A stretch of DNA of 64,000 bases. Source: DATBLY01 sp963705545 (GTDB lineage Bacteria > Actinomycetota > UBA4738 > HRBIN12). Made by a program: the position numbers and the translations under genes. The notes below the pieces were generated by a model. The model worked only from the letters and a program-made list of their open reading frames with translations. It did not search any database and had not been told where the DNA came from. This document shows, piece by piece, positions 54,489 to 62,575 of the stretch. Position 1 is the stretch's first letter. Each line of letters opens with the position of its first letter. The DNA lies in the NCBI GenBank assembly GCA_963705545.1, contig CAVPJX010000001.1, positions 744,001 through 808,000 of the forward strand, written 5' to 3'.

Positions 54489-54503
54489 CCCGTCACTGAC
54501 GGG
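54489..54503. promoter_or_regulatory. 15-bp perfect inverted repeat
   Basis: CCCGTCA, C, TGACGGG: 7-bp arms with a one-base centre, in the 286-nt non-coding stretch (54338-54623) between the ABM gene and the zinc-ribbon gene. It may be an operator, but lies about 150 bp upstream of the ABM start. Nothing else was recognised in that gap. Confidence 0.35.
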
Positions 54504-54623
54504 TCCGTGTCCTGTATCGAGTATGCGCAGGTCCGGGGCCATCTGTCGCGGTTCCGGCGGAGATCGTTCCTCGCGTTCACCGAGGACGGGCGGAGGATCC
54601 GGGTCGTCGGGTGGGATCCTGCG

Positions 54624-54893
54624 CTACGTCCGCGGCCACATGTACCCGTAGCCGACGACCTCGCGCGCCTTCGTGGAGCTCGTGAAGGTGCGGGTGCGCG
54701 GGATGTCGACACGGGTCCCGCAGTGACCGCACGTGAACGCGCGTTGCCAACGGGACGGGATCGCCTGCTTGAAGGTGCAGGCGGGACAGGTCTCGAAGAT
54801 GATCTCGGCGTAGCAGGTGAAGCACGCGTACTTGACGGCGTCGTCCCCGACGGGGTTCGGCATCATGCAGTCGGGACAGGTGAGGTATGCCAT
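54624..54893 (-). CDS. Small zinc-ribbon protein
   Basis: The 89-residue protein has four CxxC pairs (CPDC, CFTC, CPAC, CGHC) that could bind two zinc ions. The first ribbon starts at residue 6 and the last ends at about 59. No catalytic motif. ATG 54893 was used; a longer version would start at 54938 with no better ribosome site. It is near the ABM-like gene and the tRNA-side zinc-ribbon gene. Function unknown. Confidence 0.7.
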   Translation of the reverse strand: MAYLTCPDCMMPNPVGDDAVKYACFTCYAEIIFETCPACTFKQAIPSRWQRAFTCGHCGTRVDIPRTRTFTSSTKAREVVGYGYMWPRT

Positions 54894-54987
54894 GTCCCCC
54901 AGGTGGTCGTCACCTGAACGCCGAACCTTGATACCCATTTCTTGGGGTTCGGGTGACGCCCGTCCGGACGAGGGGCGACGGGCCCGG

Positions 54988-55482
54988 TCAGCCGGCCGTG
55001 GGATCGGTCGCGTCGAGCACGGCCTGCGTCTGATCGCGGCGGAACGCGTGGAGGCGTTCCCGCACGTCAGGGTCCTGCAGCGCGATGATCGAGGCCGCGA
55101 GGAGCGCGGCGTTCTTGGCTCCGGCGTTGCCGACCGCGAGCGTCCCCACGGGGATCCCGGGCGGCATCTGGACCATCGCGAGGAGGGCGTCGAGCCCGCC
55201 CAGGAGCTTCCCCTCCATGGGCACCCCGAGGACCGGGAGCGCCGTCTTCGCGGCCACGGCGCCCGGCAGCGCGGCCGCCATCCCCGCCGCGGCGATCACG
55301 ACCTGGATCCCGCGTCCCTCGGCCGACTCGACGTAGGCGGCGAGCTCGTCGGGCGTGCGGTGCGCGGACAGGACCCGCGCCTCGTTCGCGATCCCGAGGT
55401 CGTCCAGGGTGTCGCAGGCGTGACGCACCACGTCCCAGTCCGAGCGCGAGCCCATGATCACGGCGACGAGCGGTTCGGCCAC
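54988..55482 (-). CDS. purE: N5-carboxyaminoimidazole ribonucleotide mutase
   Basis: PurE rearranges N5-CAIR to CAIR in purine synthesis. The 164-residue protein has the start VAVIMGSRSDWDV, the LSAHRTPDEL loop and the glycine-rich AGMAAALPGAVA motif. The GTG start at 55482 is six bases after TAGCCT (leaderless). PurK is not in the window. The downstream side is the non-coding edge of the tRNA patch. Confidence 0.96.
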   Translation of the reverse strand: MAEPLVAVIMGSRSDWDVVRHACDTLDDLGIANEARVLSAHRTPDELAAYVESAEGRGIQVVIAAAGMAAALPGAVAAKTALPVLGVPMEGKLLGGLDALLAMVQMPPGIPVGTLAVGNAGAKNAALLAASIIALQDPDVRERLHAFRRDQTQAVLDATDPTAG

Positions 55483-55488
55483 GGCGAG

Positions 55489-55494
55489 AGGCTA
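55489..55494 (-). promoter_or_regulatory. Leaderless -10 box of purE
   Basis: TAGCCT on the minus strand, six bases, then GTG at 55482. The box overlaps the last codons of the upstream oxidase. Confidence 0.45.
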
Positions 55495-56667
55495 CATCGC
55501 CCAGGACGTGGGCGGGTCGTCCATCGTCAGGACCGGCCGGTCGATCGTCCACGGGCTCACGTCCGAGTCCGTGTTCCCCTCGAACGCCAGCTCGACGAGC
55601 GACCTGCCGAAGACGCTCGCGAACTTGAACGCGTGCGCGGCGCCCTGGCCGACGACCGCTCGCTCCTGGCCCGGGATCCGGTCCAGGACGAAGTCCCGAT
55701 CGGGCGGCATCGTGTAGAGGCAGGACTTCAGCTTGATGTGAGGGCCGAACCCCGTCGGCAGGTGCTCGCGCATGAACGCGTCGAGCGCCTCGGTGTAGGC
55801 GGGCGGCTGCTCGAACGTCCGCGTGTCCCCCGTCACCTCGGGACCCCCTGCATCCCAGCCGATCTTGGCCCCGGCCTCTCCGAACGCCGGGAGGCCGTAG
55901 TACGAGGGCTCCCCCATCCAGATCCAGATCGGGAACCGCTCCGGCGCGAAGGCCTCGAGCGCCCCGGATGCGTAGTAGGCGACCTGCTCCTGCGTGACCG
56001 TCAGGTTGATCCGCGCGTCGAAGTGCGCGAGCAGCTCGTTCGTCCAGGCGTCGGCCGCGACGATCAGCCGCTCGGCCTCGAAGCTGCGACCGTCCTCCAA
56101 CCCGATCAGGTACGGCCCGTCGGTCTCGCGGATCGAGGTCACCTTCGCCTGCTCGAGGAGCGTCGCCCCGAGCTCGCGGGCGACCCGCTGATGGGCCGCG
56201 TTCGCGCGTGCGGCCGCGGCGATCCCGCTCGCCTCCTGGTACATCACGCGAACGTCGTCGCCGAGGCGCCACTGCGGCCAGCGACGCATCGCCTCGGCGG
56301 CGTCCATCCACTCGTAGCCGATCCCCACGGCATCCAGCGACCCCGAGTAGTCGTCCATGAAGCCGTACGCACCCGCCGGGTACAGGTCGATGCCGCCGGT
56401 GCGGATCACGACCCGGTCGCCGCTGTCGGCTTCGAGCTCGCCCCAGGCGGCGTAGGCGTCCTGCGCGAACCGGACGTACGCGGGCGTGTGGTAGCTCAGC
56501 CGGATGATGCGCGAGTGATCCTGGGACGCGCCGTTGTCGTGGCCGAGCGTGAACCGTTCGAGCCCCAGCACGCCGGCGCCGGCGCGCTTGGCCGCCCAGT
56601 ACGCGGCACCCGATCCGATCCCCCCGAGGCCGACGATCGCGACGTCGAACGCGCGACGCTCGGTCAC
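55492..56667 (-). CDS. Sarcosine / N-methyl amino acid oxidase (SolA-like)
   Basis: Flavoenzyme that oxidises N-methylated amino acids to the free amine, formaldehyde and H2O2. The 391-residue protein has the Rossmann motif VGLGGIGSGA, GASQDHSRIIRLSYH, the FAD-linking Cys316 in KSCLYTMPPDRDF and GQGAAHAFKFA at the C-terminus. The match is to the monomeric sarcosine oxidase / N-methyltryptophan oxidase group. It lies one nt after the BHMT-like gene (GTG start), so the two are probably one transcript, and both act on methylated amines. Confidence 0.9.
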   Translation of the reverse strand: MTERRAFDVAIVGLGGIGSGAAYWAAKRAGAGVLGLERFTLGHDNGASQDHSRIIRLSYHTPAYVRFAQDAYAAWGELEADSGDRVVIRTGGIDLYPAGAYGFMDDYSGSLDAVGIGYEWMDAAEAMRRWPQWRLGDDVRVMYQEASGIAAAARANAAHQRVARELGATLLEQAKVTSIRETDGPYLIGLEDGRSFEAERLIVAADAWTNELLAHFDARINLTVTQEQVAYYASGALEAFAPERFPIWIWMGEPSYYGLPAFGEAGAKIGWDAGGPEVTGDTRTFEQPPAYTEALDAFMREHLPTGFGPHIKLKSCLYTMPPDRDFVLDRIPGQERAVVGQGAAHAFKFASVFGRSLVELAFEGNTDSDVSPWTIDRPVLTMDDPPTSWAM

Positions 56668-56668
56668 C

Positions 56669-57658
56669 TCAGACCTCGGTCTCGGCGTGGTCGTAGTACT
56701 CGTAGGCGGACATCGCCTTGCCGCTCTTCCACGAGCGCTCCTCGGTCGGGAGCTTGCCGAGCACCTTCGCCATCGCGCGGACGTGGTTCTGCACGGAGCC
56801 GCAGCACGAGCCGATGTAGTTGATCCCGCCCTCCCTCGCCCGGCGCGCGTACTCGGCCATCTCGTGCCGCGAGAGCTGCAACGGGTCGAGCTCGAACGGG
56901 AAGGTGGGCGACGCGGTGAAGTCGGGCGCCTCCTCCGAGGTGCGGAACGCGACGGGCTGGGCCGCCACGTAGCCGTCGACCGCAGCCCGCATCTCGAGCG
57001 CGATCGGCAGTTGCTGCTCCGGCGCGTTCAGGCAGTTGACGCCGACGATGTCCGCCCCCGCCTCCACCAGCCTGGCCGCGCACTCGGCGGCGGTCGATCC
57101 CTCGTAGGAGCGGGCCGGCAGCCTCTCGAACGACATCGTGGCCATGACCGGAAGTCCGGTGGTCTTGGCGCGCTCGACGTACAGCAGGGCCTCGCCCAGG
57201 AACGAGAACGTCTCGCCGATCCAGAAGTCCACCCCGCCCGCGTCGATCTGGTCCTGGAGCTGCCGATCGAACAGGCCCCGCACGTGATCGGCGGACGCCG
57301 AGTCCTCCGGATCGTAGGCCCACGTGAGGCAGAGGTTCCCGGCCACGAGCGCATCGCCCTCGGACGCCACCTGGCGCGCCACCTGGACCGCGGTGCGGTT
57401 GATGTCGTCGACCTTGCCCTCCAGGCCGACCGTGGCGAGCTTGTCGTCGCTCGCGTAGAAGGTCATCGTCTGCAGCACGTCGACCCCGGCCCGCAGGAAC
57501 TCGCGGTGGAGTTCCGCCAGCGCGTCGGGGTGCTCGATCACGACCTCCGGTGTGAACGGGCCGGCCTGCACGTAGCCGCGCTTCTCGAGCTCGAGCAGGT
57601 ACCCGCCGTCGCCGAGGACGGGGCCCTCGGCCAGCCGTTCCAAGATGCCTCGCGTCAC
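56669..57658 (-). CDS. Homocysteine S-methyltransferase / betaine-homocysteine methyltransferase-like
   Basis: A TIM-barrel methyltransferase of 329 residues. The zinc-binding cysteines Cys209 (GVNCLNAP) and Cys285-Cys286 (GSCCGS) are in place, and GDGGYLLELEKRG is the BHMT-like start. Such enzymes take a methyl from betaine, dimethylsulfoniopropionate or S-methylmethionine. The GTG 57658 follows GGGAGG ten bases upstream. The closely spaced sarcosine-oxidase-like gene suggests successive steps of betaine breakdown. Confidence 0.88.
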   Translation of the reverse strand: MTRGILERLAEGPVLGDGGYLLELEKRGYVQAGPFTPEVVIEHPDALAELHREFLRAGVDVLQTMTFYASDDKLATVGLEGKVDDINRTAVQVARQVASEGDALVAGNLCLTWAYDPEDSASADHVRGLFDRQLQDQIDAGGVDFWIGETFSFLGEALLYVERAKTTGLPVMATMSFERLPARSYEGSTAAECAARLVEAGADIVGVNCLNAPEQQLPIALEMRAAVDGYVAAQPVAFRTSEEAPDFTASPTFPFELDPLQLSRHEMAEYARRAREGGINYIGSCCGSVQNHVRAMAKVLGKLPTEERSWKSGKAMSAYEYYDHAETEV

Positions 57659-57792
57659 CGAACCATCGCCTCCCGTGCCGGGATCGATCGGACCGCGCCG
57701 GGCGATCGCGCAGGGCGATCGCACGCGCCCCGACATCGCGAGCGAGTGTAGTGAGCGGGCCCCCGGATCCCGGACGGCCGGGTGACCTGAGG

Positions 57793-59165
57793 TCAGTCGT
57801 CGCGCGGAACGTCGTCGCCGGATCCGGCGGCCGGTTCCTCCTGCGCCGCCGCGGGCAGGTCCTCGCCCCCCGATCGATCGTCGGACTCGGCGACCGGCTG
57901 GTCCCGATGCGATCCCGGAGCGGAGCCGCTCGCCGATCGTTCGCGAGGGCTTCTCGGGCTTCTCCGGCGACTCCTCCGTGAGCTCGTTGTCCACCACCTG
58001 GTAGCGCTTCCCGTATGCCTGCACGGCCGCCTGGAAGACGCCCGCGACCGGCAGCGCCAGGAACGCCGCCAGCAGGCCGCCGAGCGCACCGCCGATCAGC
58101 GCGGCCGCGAACGCGACCGCCGGGTGCAGCGCCATGGTCTTCGCCGTCAGACGCGGCGAGAGGAAGTAGTTCTCGATCTGCTGGTAGATCACGATGTACG
58201 CGAGCGAGGCGATCCCGGCCGCCGGCGAGGTCAGCAGCGCGACCAGGACCGGAGGGATGCCGGCCAGGTAGGTCCCGATGATCGGGATGAACGCGGCGAC
58301 CACGCCTTCGAACACGGCCAGCGGCGCCGCGAACGGCACGTTGAAGACCCGCAGGGTGACGTACATCCCGGTGCCGTTGATCACCGCCAGCAGCAGCCGG
58401 GAGTAGAAGTAGCCGCCGGTCTTCTCGACCGCCTGGTTCCAGATGAACAGCATCTCCTGCTGGCGCGCGGGCGGGAGGGCGCTGCAGATCACCCGCCGCA
58501 TCTTCGGGCCCTCGGCGACGAAGTAGAACGTGAACAGCGCGATCGTCGCCCAGCGGAAGATCGCGCCCAGGATCGACGCGCCGATCCCGAAGATGTTGCC
58601 GGCGAAGTCCGCCGCGTACGAGGCGATGTTCTTCGCGTTCTTCTGGATCTCGGCGATCAGCTTGTCGCCCGAGACGTCGATCCCGATCCGCCGGAGCCAC
58701 CGGACGATCGTGTCGATCCACTGCGGCGCGTACTGGACGGCCTGCTGGAACCCCTGGACGATCGCGGGCACGATCAGGGCGATCAGCCCGACCGAGCGCC
58801 AGCAGGATGAAGAAGAAGACGAGGGCGGTCGCGTAGCCGCGACGCATCCCCTTCGACGCGAACCAGTCGACCGCGGGCTCGATCGCGAAGGACAGGAACA
58901 GGGCCATGAACAGGATCGTCAGGAAGCCGGAGAGCCGGCCGGCGAGGTAGGTGATGATGCCGACCGCCAGCGCGGCGAGCACCAACGCCCAGAAGAGCTC
59001 TCGCGCCGCGAGGCGGACGACCGGCTTGGTCCAGGTCGGCATCGGTTCGGCGGCGGGGCCGACATCGGGGACCGGGCGCCGGGTGCCGGGCGCGCCCGTC
59101 GCGGTGCCAGAGCCGGCTGGATCGGTCGGCACGGCGGCGTCGCCATCGATCGGCCCGGTCGTCAT
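57793..59165 (-). pseudogene. AI-2E-family transporter (PerM-like), frame broken twice
   Basis: Polytopic membrane protein of the AI-2E/PerM/TqsA family. The start (MTTGPIDGDAAVPTD, helices around 55-110) reads to LLALG; the central region (PAIVQGFQQAVQYAP onward) reads in a second frame. Deleting one G near 58792-58794 restores LALVGLIALIV. A second shift near 57920 restores an acidic tail ending at 57793 in place of read-through into the BHMT gene. TAGGGT is six bases before the ATG (leaderless). Sequencing error is likely. The transported compound is not known. Confidence 0.82.
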
Positions 59166-59171
59166 CGGCGG

Positions 59172-59177
59172 ACCCTA
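59172..59177 (-). promoter_or_regulatory. Leaderless -10 box of the AI-2E gene
   Basis: TAGGGT on the minus strand, six bases, then the ATG at 59165. It overlaps the stop of the upstream K+ channel gene. Confidence 0.45.
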
Positions 59178-59891
59178 CTCCGTCCCGGTCGGGGCATCGA
59201 GCGAGTCCTCCCGAGCCCTCGGCCGCGCCTGCCCCAGGTTGCCGATCACGAGCGCGACCGCGCTGACCAGATAGAGCTGGCCCGTGATCGCCTCGGTGAC
59301 CGCGAGCATGCGGCCCAGGTCCTGCGCCGGGGAGAAGTCGCCGTACCCGGTCGTGGAGAGCGTGATGAAGCTGAAGTAGATGAAGTCGATCGCGCTCGGA
59401 TCCGAGGTTTGCACGAAGAACGGCGTATCGCCCAGGACCTGCACGAAGATGTAGACGAACGCGAAGAACATCCCGATCAGGACGTAGACGCACAAGGCGC
59501 CGCCCACCGTCGCCAGGTCGATCTTCGGGTGCTTGGCCACGCGTCTTAGGATCGCCGCGATCGCGATCGCCTCGAGGAGCGCGCTCGCCGCTGCGATCGC
59601 CGCGACGGTGCTCCGGTCGTTCCCCGCGATCGCGAACGCGACCGAGACCACGAGGCAGACGCACACGACTGCCCACGCCGCGCGCTTCAGACGGGCCGGG
59701 GGCTCCGACGTGTGCAGCGCGAAGAGGAGCGTGGCGGCGATCGCTCCCAGCGCGATCAACTGTCCGATCGGACCCCGATCGCTCAGGACGAACGTGAGGA
59801 GCGAGCCGATGATCAGCAGCAGAAGCACGCCGTATCGGTCCCGCTGTCGCAGTCGCTCGAGACGCCGGCGCTCGGTTCCCTCGGGGTCCAT
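59175..59891 (-). CDS. Potassium channel, six-helix voltage-gated-like
   Basis: A 238-residue protein with six predicted helices (about residues 20-37, 42-60, 71-90, 96-117, 127-152, 193-215) and the K+ selectivity filter TTGYGD at 180-185 between the last two. Helix 4 lacks the regularly spaced arginines of voltage sensors, so gating by voltage is doubtful. No C-terminal RCK domain is present. The ATG 59891 is preceded six bases earlier by TATCGT. Upstream in-frame text has no start of its own. Confidence 0.9.
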   Translation of the reverse strand: MDPEGTERRRLERLRQRDRYGVLLLLIIGSLLTFVLSDRGPIGQLIALGAIAATLLFALHTSEPPARLKRAAWAVVCVCLVVSVAFAIAGNDRSTVAAIAAASALLEAIAIAAILRRVAKHPKIDLATVGGALCVYVLIGMFFAFVYIFVQVLGDTPFFVQTSDPSAIDFIYFSFITLSTTGYGDFSPAQDLGRMLAVTEAITGQLYLVSAVALVIGNLGQARPRAREDSLDAPTGTE

Positions 59892-59897
59892 GACCGA

Positions 59898-59903
59898 ACG
59901 ATA
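59898..59903 (-). promoter_or_regulatory. Leaderless -10 box of the K+ channel gene
   Basis: TATCGT on the minus strand, six bases, then the ATG at 59891. It is close to the -10 consensus. Confidence 0.5.
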
Positions 59904-59914
59904 TCCTGAGGACG

Positions 59915-61093
59915 TCAGCCCTCCAGCGAAGCTCGCCAGATCGGCGGCGGGCGTCGCCCGAAGCGGATCTCGGTCGCGCCGAGCCAGGTCGCGAGCTCGC
60001 GGAGCGAGCGCGCGACCGCACCACCGGCGCCCGCCGGGGCGTCCGGCTCGGCGTGCACGGCGTGGACGTGCAGGACGCCGGTCTTCCGGTCGAACCGCGG
60101 GTCGATGCGCCCGATCAGCCGGTCGCCGTGGAGGATCGGCAGCACGAAGTACCCGTGCACGCGCTGGGCCTTCGGCACGTAGATCTCGAGCCGGAACCGG
60201 AAGCCGAACAGCCGCTCCGTCCGGTCCCGGTCCGAGATCAGGTCGTCGAACGGCGACAGCAGGACGGTGCGCGGCCGGAACGGCCGTGCCAGGACGTCGG
60301 CGTGCGCGTACCACTCCCCCGGGTATCCCTCCACCGTCGCGGGCACGGCGACCCCGTCGCGGACGAGCCGTCGGAGCGCCGGTTCCCAGCCGGCCGGGCG
60401 CTCGCCGTCCATCGCGAAGCCGAACCGGCCGACCCGCTCGACGCCGCGGGCGCGGAGCTGGCGATCGAGGAGGGTGCCGGCGCGTTCGGCGGCCGGGCGG
60501 CGCGGCTGATCGGGCGGCAGGCGTCGCTCGGCGAGGTCCCACAGGCGTTGGCTGCCGTCGCGGCCGACGATCATCACCTCGCCCTTGGCCCACAGGACCT
60601 CGAGCATCATCGCCGTGTTCTTCCCCTGGTCGTTCCAGCCGCCCGTGTGCCAGCCGTCCGCGACCCGGTCCTCCAGGTCGCGCGTCCGCAGCGGCCCGCG
60701 CACCCGGAGCTCGCGCAGGACGTAGCGCCGGAAGCTCGCGTTCGCGTCCAGCCATCGCCGGACGTACCGGCGGCGGCCGTCGACGCCACCGGGGTACCGG
60801 CGCATCGTCTCGCGATGGATCCACAGGTCCTCGGTCGGGACGATGTGCGCTCGGTACTCGAAGAGCGAACGCTCCTCCCACAGGAGCCGTTCCAGCTCGC
60901 CGATCCGGAAGCGCGGCCCGAGCCGGCTGAACAGGACGAGGTGCTCGGTCCGCGCCACGGCGGAGGTCGGATCCATCTGGAGCTCGCCTAGATCGCGGAC
61001 GACCTCGGCGACGGACGTGGGCCGGGGCGCCGAGAGGCGCTGCCCGAGGATCGACAGCCGCCGAGCGTCGCGGTTCGAGAGGGAGAGGGTCAT
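59915..61093 (-). CDS. Winged-helix DNA glycosylase-like protein (YcaQ/AlkX family)
   Basis: The 392-residue protein belongs to the winged-helix crosslink-repair family exemplified by E. coli YcaQ, which unhooks DNA interstrand crosslinks; close relatives protect antibiotic producers. The catalytic QMD motif lies at residues 39-41, followed by ARTEHLVLFSRLG, and later family sequence LLSPFDDLISDRDRTERLFGF and GRIDPRFDRKTG. TAGCGT is nine bases before the ATG, so the leader is very short. The target adduct is unknown. Confidence 0.87.
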   Translation of the reverse strand: MTLSLSNRDARRLSILGQRLSAPRPTSVAEVVRDLGELQMDPTSAVARTEHLVLFSRLGPRFRIGELERLLWEERSLFEYRAHIVPTEDLWIHRETMRRYPGGVDGRRRYVRRWLDANASFRRYVLRELRVRGPLRTRDLEDRVADGWHTGGWNDQGKNTAMMLEVLWAKGEVMIVGRDGSQRLWDLAERRLPPDQPRRPAAERAGTLLDRQLRARGVERVGRFGFAMDGERPAGWEPALRRLVRDGVAVPATVEGYPGEWYAHADVLARPFRPRTVLLSPFDDLISDRDRTERLFGFRFRLEIYVPKAQRVHGYFVLPILHGDRLIGRIDPRFDRKTGVLHVHAVHAEPDAPAGAGGAVARSLRELATWLGATEIRFGRRPPPIWRASLEG

Positions 61094-61173
61094 CGGAGGC
61101 GCACGCTACACCGCGTCACCGACGTCCGGCCGAGCCCGCCGGAGGACCCGCGGCCGGTTGGTCCGGTCCTGGA

Positions 61174-62553
61174 CTACCGGGTGATCGCCGCCGCGAAGGA
61201 CTCGAAGTTCTCGACGTAGCGTCGCGCGTCCTCGTCGCTCATCACGAACGACGTGGTCCAGCTCTCCCACTTCGAGCCCGGCGATTTGAAGACCCCGCGG
61301 TTCAGCTGCCACAGCCACGCCAGCTGCGGCACGCGGTCGTCGATCCCCCACAGGTCGCGGTACTCGTGGATCGGCTCGCGCCGCCAGTCGATCGAGCCCT
61401 TCGCACCGAGCGTCTTCAGCGATGCGGGCAGCCGATAGCGCTCGATCACGTCGTCGCAGCCGCGCAGGATCGCGTCGAGCTCGTCGATCCGCGCGTACGC
61501 GTCGGGCGTCAGGACCTCGGTCAGGTTCACCTTCGCGGCCGCCATCGTCAGCGGGTTGCCGTTGAACGTGCCCACCTGATCCAGCTCGCCGGAGATCACC
61601 ATGCCCATGGCCTCCTCGGTCCCACCGATCGCGCCGCACGGGATCCCGCCGCCGAGCGCCTTCGCGAGGCAGATCAGATCCGGCACGACGCCGAACGCCT
61701 CGACCGCGCCGCCCGACGCGAGCGTGAACCCCGTCTTGACCTCGTCGAAGGCGAGGAGCGCGCCGTGCCGTGCGGTGATCTCCTTCAGCCGCGCCAGGTA
61801 GCCGGCGTCGGGGAGCACCAGCCCGCAGTTCGTCATCGCCGGCTCGACGATCATCCCGGCGATCTGCCCCTCGTGCCCGGCGAACGCGCGCTCCGCCGCG
61901 TCGGCGTCGTTGAACGGCACGTTGATCACGAGGTCGACGAACGCGCGCGGGAGGCCCTTCGTCTGCGGGACCGCGATCGGCCGGTTCCGCGGGCCGGCCT
62001 CGGCCTCGGGCGGGAACACGCTCACCATCAGCGAGTCGTGGTGCCCGTGGTACGACCCCTCGATCTTGACGATCAGGTCACGGCCGGTGAGCGCCCGCAT
62101 GATCCGCACGGCGTCCAGGGTGGACTCCGTCCCCGAGTTGCCGAAGCGCCAGTACGGCAGGCGGTACCGCTCGGCGAGGTTCTCCGCCACCACCAGCGCG
62201 TCCTCGGTCGGCTGCGCGAAGTGCGTCCCGAGCTCGACGCGCCGCTGCACCGCCTCGACGATCTTCGGGTGGGCGTGACCCATCACCATCACGCCGTAGC
62301 CGTTGTGGAAGTCGACGTACTCGTTGCCGTCGATGTCCCACACGTGGGAGCCCTTCCCGTGGCTCACGTAGATCGGGTGCGGAGGCCAGGACTGCCAGCT
62401 GGAGGAGACGCCGCCGGGCAGGCGGTGCTTCGCGATCTCTCGGTGCGCGAGGCTCTTCGCGTGCTTCGCGTCGAGCTTCTCCGTCTCCTCCTTCGTCAGC
62501 CGCTCCACCAGGTCCAGGTCGATCTGCACGGTCTCGGTCTCGGTCGTGCTCAT
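61174..62553 (-). CDS. Class III aminotransferase (GSA-aminomutase-like), copy 1
   Basis: Fold-type I PLP enzyme of 459 residues. Features: WDIDGNEYVDFHNGYG near the start, SGTESTLDAVRI phosphate site, Asp270 in FDEVKTGF, Lys298 in LAKALGGG for the Schiff base, and GTFNGNPLTMAA. The layout resembles glutamate-1-semialdehyde aminomutase, but the long N-terminus and divergence leave the substrate open. AAGGAG precedes the ATG 62553, 22 nt after the stop of its paralogue, so they are probably co-transcribed. No hemL neighbours are present. Confidence 0.88.
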   Translation of the reverse strand: MSTTETETVQIDLDLVERLTKEETEKLDAKHAKSLAHREIAKHRLPGGVSSSWQSWPPHPIYVSHGKGSHVWDIDGNEYVDFHNGYGVMVMGHAHPKIVEAVQRRVELGTHFAQPTEDALVVAENLAERYRLPYWRFGNSGTESTLDAVRIMRALTGRDLIVKIEGSYHGHHDSLMVSVFPPEAEAGPRNRPIAVPQTKGLPRAFVDLVINVPFNDADAAERAFAGHEGQIAGMIVEPAMTNCGLVLPDAGYLARLKEITARHGALLAFDEVKTGFTLASGGAVEAFGVVPDLICLAKALGGGIPCGAIGGTEEAMGMVISGELDQVGTFNGNPLTMAAAKVNLTEVLTPDAYARIDELDAILRGCDDVIERYRLPASLKTLGAKGSIDWRREPIHEYRDLWGIDDRVPQLAWLWQLNRGVFKSPGSKWESWTTSFVMSDEDARRYVENFESFAAAITR

Positions 62554-62575
62554 CGCAGCTCCTTCCCGGCCGAGC

